This document shows, one piece after another, positions 27,793 through 33,100 of a stretch of 33,100 bases of DNA (positions within the stretch are counted from its first letter, which is position 1; each line of letters starts with the position of its first letter). The position numbers and the translations under genes were made by a program. Under the pieces are notes generated by a model. The model searched no databases and was not told where the DNA came from. It saw only the letters and a list, made by a program, of their open reading frames with translations. The DNA is from UBA1756 sp045130235. Lineage in GTDB: Bacteria > Bacteroidota > Bacteroidia > Bacteroidales > WCHB1-69. The stretch covers positions 1 to 33,100 of the forward strand of contig JBGUPJ010000009.1 of the NCBI GenBank assembly GCA_045130235.1, read 5' to 3'.

Positions 27793-29838
27793 ATGAATCC
27801 TATAGAAGAAGAGATTATCCGACTCACCGCAGAGCTTAACCGCCACAACTACAACTACTATATGCTGGACGCGCCCGTCATCAGCGACTACGAGTTCGAC
27901 CAGCTGCTGCGCCATCTGCAGGAGTTGGAGAAGGAGCATCCCGAGTTCATGCAGCCCGACAGTCCCACGCAGCGGGTGGGCGGCACCGTGACGAAGCGCT
28001 TCGAGACCGTGAAGCACGTCTATCCGATGCTGTCGCTCGGCAACACCTACTCGGAAGAGGAGCTGCTGGAGTTCGACAACCGCATCCGCACCCTCCTCAA
28101 CGCTGATATTGAATACGTTTGCGAGCTGAAATACGACGGTCTCGCCATCAGCATACAGTACGAACACGGCGTGATGAAACGGGCGGTGACGCGCGGCGAC
28201 GGCACGCAGGGCGACGATGTGACGGCCAACGTGCGCACCATCGCCACGGTACCACTGCGCCTGCAAGGCGACGATTATCCCGACTTTTTCGAGGTGCGTG
28301 GCGAAATCCTGATGACCTTCGCCCGCTTCGAGGCACTGAACCGCGAGCGCGAAGAGATCGGGGAACCGCCGTTCGCCAATCCACGCAATGCCGCATCGGG
28401 CACATTGAAACTGCAAGAGAGCGCCGAGGTAGCCCGCCGCGGCCTCGACTTCCGTCCCTACTACCTGATGGGCGAAAATCTTCCCTACCCCACCCACTAC
28501 GACAGTCTGCTGCACCTCAAACAGTGGGGTTTCCGCAGCGGCGACGTGCTGCAAAAGGCCGCTAATATCCACGAAGTCATCGACTTCATGCATCTGTGGG
28601 ACCAAAAACGGCAGGAGCTCAACTTCCCCATCGACGGAATCGTCATCAAGGTCAACAGCTATGCGCTCCAGCAGCAGTTGGGCATGACCGCCAAGAATCC
28701 GCGCTGGGCCATCGCCTATAAGTTCAAGGCTGAAAAGCAGTCCACCAGACTGTTAAGCATTGATTATCAAGTAGGAAGAACCGGCATTGTAACTCCCGTG
28801 GCCAACCTGTCGCCCGTGCCGCTCGCCGGCACGATCGTGAAACGAGCCACCCTTCACAACGCCGACGTGATGGCCGCACTCGACATCCGCGAGGGCGACC
28901 ACCTGTTTGTGGAAAAAGGCGGCGAGATCATCCCCAAGATTGTCGGCGTGGACCTCGACAAGCGGCTGCCCGACGCACAGCCCGTGCAGTTCGTGACCCG
29001 CTGTCCCGAATGCGGCGCGGAACTGGTGCGCAACGAGGATGAGGCGGGCACCTTCTGTCCCAACGAACTGCACTGCCCGCCCCAAATCAAGGGCCGGCTC
29101 GAGCACTTCATCGGGCGCAAGGCCATGAACCTCGACTCGCTTGGCGAAGGGAAGATAGAGATATTGTATGAGAATGGATTAGTAAAGAATATCGCTGATT
29201 TTTACTCACTTACCTTCGACCAGTTGCTCGGCATTGAGAAAAAGTTTGCCGCAGAAGAGGGCAAGGCAGAGCGGGTGGTGAGTTTCCGTGAAAAGACCGT
29301 GCAAAATATTCTTGCTGGCATCCACGAATCGCTGTCGGTGCCGTTCGAGCGTGTGCTGTTCGCTATCGGCATCCGCTACGTGGGCGAAACGACAGCCAAG
29401 AAGTTGGCGCGCCACTTCCAGAATATCGACCGCATGTCGTCGGCCACCAAAGAGGAACTGATGGAGGTGAACGATGTGGGCGACCGTGTGGCCGACAGCA
29501 TCATTGACTATTTCAACAATCCTGAAAATCTGGAGATTATCATCCGGCTGCGCAATGCCGGAGTGCAGTTCGAACTGTCGGCAGAGGCCACCACGCCCGT
29601 GTCGAACGTGCTGGAGGGCAAGAGCATCGTGGTGAGCGGCGTGTTCACCATCTCGCGCGACGAAATCAAACAGATGGTGGAGCAGTACGGGGGCAAAAAC
29701 GTGTCGTCCATCTCCAAAAACACCAGCTACGTGCTGGCCGGCGAGAAAATGGGACCCGAGAAGAAGAAAAAAGCTGAGTCGTTGGGCATTCCTATCATCT
29801 CAGAGACAGAGTTTTATCAAATGATTGGGAAAGAATGA
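27793..29838 (+). CDS. ligA: NAD-dependent DNA ligase LigA
   Basis: This 681-residue enzyme seals nicks using NAD+. The N-terminal Ia domain carries RHNYNYYMLDAPVISD (17-32). The adenylation motif KYDG is at 113-116 with the active Lys113. Motifs GEIL, FANPRNAASG (194-203) and DGIVIKV (281-287) follow. The OB fold includes VGRTGIVTPVANL and the zinc finger has Cys404, Cys407, Cys422 and Cys428. A helix-hairpin-helix region spans about 470-580 and a BRCT domain 605-681. Length is typical. The stop codon overlaps the start of the next gene in an ATGA. Confidence 0.97.
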   Translation: MNPIEEEIIRLTAELNRHNYNYYMLDAPVISDYEFDQLLRHLQELEKEHPEFMQPDSPTQRVGGTVTKRFETVKHVYPMLSLGNTYSEEELLEFDNRIRTLLNADIEYVCELKYDGLAISIQYEHGVMKRAVTRGDGTQGDDVTANVRTIATVPLRLQGDDYPDFFEVRGEILMTFARFEALNREREEIGEPPFANPRNAASGTLKLQESAEVARRGLDFRPYYLMGENLPYPTHYDSLLHLKQWGFRSGDVLQKAANIHEVIDFMHLWDQKRQELNFPIDGIVIKVNSYALQQQLGMTAKNPRWAIAYKFKAEKQSTRLLSIDYQVGRTGIVTPVANLSPVPLAGTIVKRATLHNADVMAALDIREGDHLFVEKGGEIIPKIVGVDLDKRLPDAQPVQFVTRCPECGAELVRNEDEAGTFCPNELHCPPQIKGRLEHFIGRKAMNLDSLGEGKIEILYENGLVKNIADFYSLTFDQLLGIEKKFAAEEGKAERVVSFREKTVQNILAGIHESLSVPFERVLFAIGIRYVGETTAKKLARHFQNIDRMSSATKEELMEVNDVGDRVADSIIDYFNNPENLEIIIRLRNAGVQFELSAEATTPVSNVLEGKSIVVSGVFTISRDEIKQMVEQYGGKNVSSISKNTSYVLAGEKMGPEKKKKAESLGIPIISETEFYQMIGKE

Positions 29839-30938
29839 AGGAGATCGCCATCATCGGAGCTGGGGCGGCCGGACTTTTCGCCGCCAAAAAGTTGTCGGAA
29901 CGCGACAATGTGCAGGTAACGGTGTACGAGCGTTCGCCCAAGGCAGGAACCAAGTTGCGGGCATCGGGCGGTGGACGTGCCAACATTCTTAATACCAACA
30001 TTTTACCACATCATTATAATGATGAAAAATTTATAAAAAAGGTATTAGAAAAAGCCGACTACAACACCCTCCGCAGCGAATTTGAAGCGATGGGATTAAA
30101 AACCATAGCCGATGAGGAGGGCCGTGTTTACCCCTCCACCCTGTTCGCCCCTACGGTGGTGAATGTGCTGCTCGCACAACTCGGCACGAAGGTGAACATC
30201 CGCTACGAAACGCCCGTTCTTTCGCTGAAATCGGTGAACGGGAAATGGTACATCAACGATGATGGAAAAAAATACGACACCATCATCATGGCATCGGGAT
30301 CTCCAGCAGGAATGGTCGTACAGAAGCAGAAAGGTTACAATCATTATCTTTCTGATATTCAAATCAAAACAAAAAAACTCTCCCCCTCCCTCACCGGATT
30401 CCGCATTCAACGCTATCCGAAATCACTTTTCGGCTGTCGGGTAAGAGCGGAGGTTTCGCTTTTTGCACAAAATCAATTGATTTTTCAAGAAAAAGGCGAG
30501 GTGATGTTTAAAGAAGATGGCATTTCTGGAATTGTAATTCTCAATGCTTCAGCTTATTATAACAGATTAGAAAACAAAGACCACTGTCATCTGTCGCTTA
30601 ACTTGCTGCCCGACGACACCCAAACGGATGTGAAGCGGCATGAGGAGCAATTCGGTTCGTTGGCGGGCATTCTTCATCCTAAATTATGCCAATTGTACGA
30701 GCGACATCCTTTCGATTTAAGAGATTTTAAGATGGAGATAGAGGGGCTTTACGGCATCGACTCCGCGCAGGTGTGCAGTGGCGGCATCCGTGTGGAGGAA
30801 CTGGGTCCTGATTTTCAGCTGAAACGGCATCCCGGCCTCTATGCCATCGGCGAGATGGTGGACATTGACGGGGTGTGTGGCGGCTATAACCTGTTTTTCG
30901 CGTTTGCCAGCGCGCTCATCGCAACTGCAAAGCTATGA
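29835..30938 (+). CDS. HI0933-like flavoprotein (NAD(P)/FAD-dependent oxidoreductase)
   Basis: This 367-residue protein has the FAD-binding motif IIGAGAAGLFAA at 6-17, the family block KLRASGGGRANILN at about 44-57 and EEGRVYPSTLFAP near 94-106. A C-terminal FAD block GLYAIGEMVDIDGVCGGYNL has the same form as in YhiN/HI0933 proteins. The family is widespread but its substrate is not known. It is a little shorter than the common 390-410 residues. It overlaps ligA by four bases (ATGA) and the next flavoprotein gene by four bases, so translational coupling is likely across all three. Confidence 0.88.
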   Translation: MKEIAIIGAGAAGLFAAKKLSERDNVQVTVYERSPKAGTKLRASGGGRANILNTNILPHHYNDEKFIKKVLEKADYNTLRSEFEAMGLKTIADEEGRVYPSTLFAPTVVNVLLAQLGTKVNIRYETPVLSLKSVNGKWYINDDGKKYDTIIMASGSPAGMVVQKQKGYNHYLSDIQIKTKKLSPSLTGFRIQRYPKSLFGCRVRAEVSLFAQNQLIFQEKGEVMFKEDGISGIVILNASAYYNRLENKDHCHLSLNLLPDDTQTDVKRHEEQFGSLAGILHPKLCQLYERHPFDLRDFKMEIEGLYGIDSAQVCSGGIRVEELGPDFQLKRHPGLYAIGEMVDIDGVCGGYNLFFAFASALIATAKL

Positions 30939-32497
30939 ACGAGATACAGATTTTCAACATCCGCATTCCCGTCACCGTTCCGCAAGAGCGGCTTCGCGAC
31001 ATGGTGCTTCAGAAATTCGCCATTGAAGAGGATAATGTTTTGTATTTCAAAATCTTGCGTGCGTCAGTAGATGCTCGAAAGAAGAACGATGTGGTGTATG
31101 ATTATCGGGTGCTATTATCCCTAAAAAGTGTTAATGATGCGTTGCTGAAACATCCCGATGTGAAGCTTTACGAGCAGCCCGCACCGATGCAATATCCGAA
31201 ATGGCCGCATCAGATGCGCCCGGTGGTCGTGGGCTTCGGTCCCGCCGGGATGTTTGCGGCCCTCTACCTGGCCCGCTGCGGGGCGCATCCCATCGTGGTG
31301 GAACGCGGCAGCTGCATTGAAGCGCGCAAACAGGAGGTGCAGAAGTTTCTGAAAGAGCGTGTGCTCAACCCCGACTCGAACGTGCAGTTCGGCGAGGGCG
31401 GCGCCGGCACCTTCTCCGACGGCAAGCTCACCACCAACCTGCACAACGAACATATCGGCTTTGTGCTGGAAGAATTCTACCGGCACGGCGCCACCGAGGA
31501 TGTCACCTACGCCGCGCAGCCCCATGTGGGCACCGACTACCTGGAGAAGGTGGTGCGCAACATCCGTCAGGAAATCCTCGAGCTGGGTGGCGAAGTCCAT
31601 TTCAACACCTGCTTCACCGACTACATTTCCTACCCCGACCATCATCTTACCATACTTTGCAACAACGATTTACAATTTGAAACCCAACATCTTCTGCTCT
31701 GTCTGGGGCATTCAGCCCGCGACACCATCCGCCATCTTTACCAAAAAGGATTGGAGATGGAGCCCAAGAGTTTCTCCATCGGCGTGCGGGTGGAACATTT
31801 GCAGAAGAAGGTGAACGCCATGCAGTACGGCCGCTTCGCTTCCTGTCTGCCACCGGCCTCCTACAAGGGAGCGGTACACCTGAAGGAGCGCGGCGTATAT
31901 ACGTTCTGCATGTGTCCGGGCGGCACCGTGATGGCCTCGGCGAGCGAGCCGAACACCATCGTCACCAACGGCATGAGCGAGAAGCGCCGCGACAAAGCCA
32001 ACGCCAACAGCGCGTTATTGGTGAGCGTGGAGCCGGCCGACTTCTACCGCGAGTCGCCGCTCGACGGCTTAGCCTATCAGGAGGTTTTCGAGCGCAAGGC
32101 CTTCGAGGTGGCCCGCGACTACCGGGCTCCTGCCAACCTGATGCGTGAGTTTTTGGCCGGCAAGGTGGCCACTGCCCCGCGGAGTGTGAAGCCGTCGTAC
32201 CCGCACGGCGTGGTGTTCTGCGACCTGAAGCGCTGTCTGCCCGACTATGTGGTGGCGGCCTTGCGCGAGGCGGTGCCGCAGTTCGACCGCCGCCTGCGCG
32301 GTTTCAACGACCCTGATGCGGTGCTGACGGGCGTGGAGACCCGCTCATCATCGCCGGTGCGCATCTTACGCAACGAGCTGCGACAAAGCAATATAGAAGG
32401 GATTTTTCCTGTAGGTGAAGGGGCAGGCTACGCGGGGGGCATCACCTCCGCCGCCATCGACGGGCTGCGGACTGCCATAGCGATAGCCGAGAAGTAA
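30935..32497 (+). CDS. FAD-dependent dehydrogenase, COG2509-like
   Basis: This 520-residue protein has an N-terminal region of about 95 residues typical of this uncharacterised family, including ILRASVDARKKNDVVYDY. It is followed by the FAD-binding motif VVVGFGPAGMFAALYLAR at 97-114 and VVERG. Further family blocks are NVQFGEGGAGTFSDGKLTT, CLGHSARDT, FCMCPGGTVM and the C-terminal FAD motif PVGEGAGYAGGITSAAIDGL. The reaction is unknown. It overlaps the preceding flavoprotein gene by an ATGA. No clear terminator lies directly after the stop. Confidence 0.9.
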   Translation: MNEIQIFNIRIPVTVPQERLRDMVLQKFAIEEDNVLYFKILRASVDARKKNDVVYDYRVLLSLKSVNDALLKHPDVKLYEQPAPMQYPKWPHQMRPVVVGFGPAGMFAALYLARCGAHPIVVERGSCIEARKQEVQKFLKERVLNPDSNVQFGEGGAGTFSDGKLTTNLHNEHIGFVLEEFYRHGATEDVTYAAQPHVGTDYLEKVVRNIRQEILELGGEVHFNTCFTDYISYPDHHLTILCNNDLQFETQHLLLCLGHSARDTIRHLYQKGLEMEPKSFSIGVRVEHLQKKVNAMQYGRFASCLPPASYKGAVHLKERGVYTFCMCPGGTVMASASEPNTIVTNGMSEKRRDKANANSALLVSVEPADFYRESPLDGLAYQEVFERKAFEVARDYRAPANLMREFLAGKVATAPRSVKPSYPHGVVFCDLKRCLPDYVVAALREAVPQFDRRLRGFNDPDAVLTGVETRSSSPVRILRNELRQSNIEGIFPVGEGAGYAGGITSAAIDGLRTAIAIAEK

Positions 32498-32571
32498 AAG
32501 GAGGGCGGCGAGCAGCCAACCAAGAGCCAAGCAGCGACAAGATATTTCCGCTACTTTTGTTCAGAGAATTT

Positions 32572-32607
32572 GTTCATTTTCTTTGCTAGCGCCCAAAGAA
32601 AATGAAC
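32572..32607. repeat. Perfect 14-bp inverted repeat (hairpin)
   Basis: GTTCATTTTCTTTG at 32572-32585 is complementary to 32594-32607, with an 8-base spacer. It has no T tract of its own. Similar CAAAGAAAATGAACC hairpins recur, to my recollection, in intergenic DNA of Bacteroidetes and relatives. Confidence 0.8.
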
Positions 32608-32854
32608 CAAAAGAAATGCGCTTTGCCGCTGTGCAAATTCCGGCTAAAATCGGCACTCTCTCGCTAAACGGCGAAAAACTTGATGAGCTTCATTTCATTA
32701 CGCTCATCTTCGGACAATTCGCCGTTCTTCACGCTCGTTCGCTCCGATTTCTTCACGCCTCCATTTGCAAGGCGGCGGTTGTCCGATTCTTCATCGTTCT
32801 CTTCTTACTTCTTGGAGGAAGGGCAACTCTATTGCTTTTGTATTTTTTCAAAAC

Positions 32855-32887
32855 AAAACCGCTGCCGTGGTCTTTGGCAGCGGTTTT
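32855..32887. terminator. Terminator-like hairpin near the right edge
   Basis: AAAACCGCTGCC at 32855-32866 is perfectly complementary to 32876-32887, around a 9-base loop. A and T runs at the ends allow use in both directions. It may end the flavoprotein operon transcript or the minus-strand gene coming from the right. Confidence 0.65.
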
Positions 32888-33033
32888 GAAGTCGCAAGGA
32901 GAAATTCGAGCGGAATGCATGTCCGGTCGCCCAAAATAAAAAGAATTAGACTTTAAGCCATCATTAGTTTAACGTACTCGAAACATCAGGCCATAAATAC
33001 GATAGGTTGAGCGCATATTGGTTTGTGTTTTGG

Positions 33034-33100
33034 TTATTTACAACCTATCACTACATTACAATCATTAACCTCTTTTTTAACAGTATCCCCTTCTTTAATC
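33034..33100 (-). CDS. Possible 3' end of a gene entering from the right edge
   Basis: On the minus strand one frame is open from the edge for 21 codons and ends at a TAA (33036-33034). It reads IKEGDTVKKEVNDCNVVIGC and a final Lys. The residue mix (Lys, Glu, Val, Asp) is protein-like, and the other two minus-strand frames contain early stops. Too little is visible to assign a family. Confidence 0.35.
   Translation of the reverse strand, partial: IKEGDTVKKEVNDCNVVIGCK

Larger units (their letters stand above)
32498..33033. other. Intergenic stretch without a supported gene; structured block inside
   Basis: A 118-codon open frame begins at 32583 on the plus strand, but its start lies in a hairpin and its composition is not protein-like. 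The stretch holds the hairpin at 32572-32607, nested complementary segments at 32669-32724 and 32710-32786, and the terminator-like hairpin at 32855-32887. Only AT-rich DNA with no recognised signal follows to 33033. Confidence 0.6.

Noticed and set aside
32583..32939. Open frame of 118 codons on the plus strand
   Set aside because: The start lies in a perfect hairpin, the sequence contains many complementary segments, two other frames are also open, and it ends past a terminator-like hairpin. It looks non-coding.
32941..33033. Promoter or gene in the AT-rich stretch before the edge
   Set aside because: No TAnnTTTG box with a plausible start codon and no open frame of useful length was seen.
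33001..33049. Inverted repeat GATAGGTTG / CAACCTATC near the right edge
   Set aside because: Nine-base arms are 31 bases apart without a T tract, and the right arm lies within the probable end of a minus-strand reading frame. Too weak to call.

Overview
The window looks like a chromosomal segment of a Gram-negative Bacteroidota, most likely Bacteroidales. The evidence is a type IX secretion (Por) C-terminal sorting domain on a giant secreted protein, repeated TAnnTTTG promoter boxes (the Bacteroidetes sigma-ABfr type), a FISUMP-domain lipoprotein, Kdo and lipid A genes (kdsA, lpxH), an anhydromuramic acid kinase, and AT-rich intergenic DNA with short tandem repeats. No rRNA, tRNA, CRISPR array or insertion sequence was recognised.

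Layout. (1) 1-9789: the 3' part of one very large gene for a T9SS-exported, cell-surface, multidomain protein. It has three ALK/LTK-like glycine-rich domains, many Ig-like/PKD-like modules, a four-unit 51-residue tandem repeat, a 155-165-residue module present three times, and the sorting domain. (2) 9844-14368: truB-anmK, a POT peptide transporter, and a FISUMP lipoprotein with an internal LysM-like segment, closed by a perfect bidirectional terminator. (3) 14381-17352, minus strand: a LysM/NlpC-P60 peptidase, folK with a deoxynucleoside kinase, and a membrane zinc peptidase. (4) 17501-19423: an orphan CoA-transferase alpha subunit, kdsA, and a PspC-domain protein on the minus strand. (5) 19453-21767: ugd-uxs, which takes UDP-glucose through UDP-glucuronate to UDP-xylose. 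(6) 21768-26938: an accessory-looking stretch with two secreted proteins of unknown role, a RelB/DinJ-PIN toxin-antitoxin pair and a HipB-HipA pair, separated by heptanucleotide-repeat intergenic DNA. (7) 26939-32497: lpxH diverging from a tightly coupled ligA-flavoprotein-flavoprotein operon (both junctions are ATGA overlaps). (8) 32498-33100: a structured non-coding block with two perfect hairpins, then the apparent 3' end of a minus-strand gene that enters from the right edge.

How the genes fit together. Much of the window serves the cell envelope: surface adhesin, peptidoglycan recycling and cleavage (AnmK, NlpC/P60), Kdo and lipid A synthesis (KdsA, LpxH) and nucleotide sugars for glycans (Ugd, Uxs). 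Housekeeping genes (truB, folK, dNK, ligA) lie between them.

The points most worth following are: the triplicated uncharacterised module and the ALK-like glycine-rich domains in the giant surface protein; a LysM-like insert inside a FISUMP domain, next to a LysM peptidase gene; an imperfect direct repeat bracketing hipBA; an inverted repeat around the antitoxin promoter; 7-bp-period repeat arrays in five intergenic regions; and the foldable block near the right edge. I did not find a clearly complete new multi-gene system.
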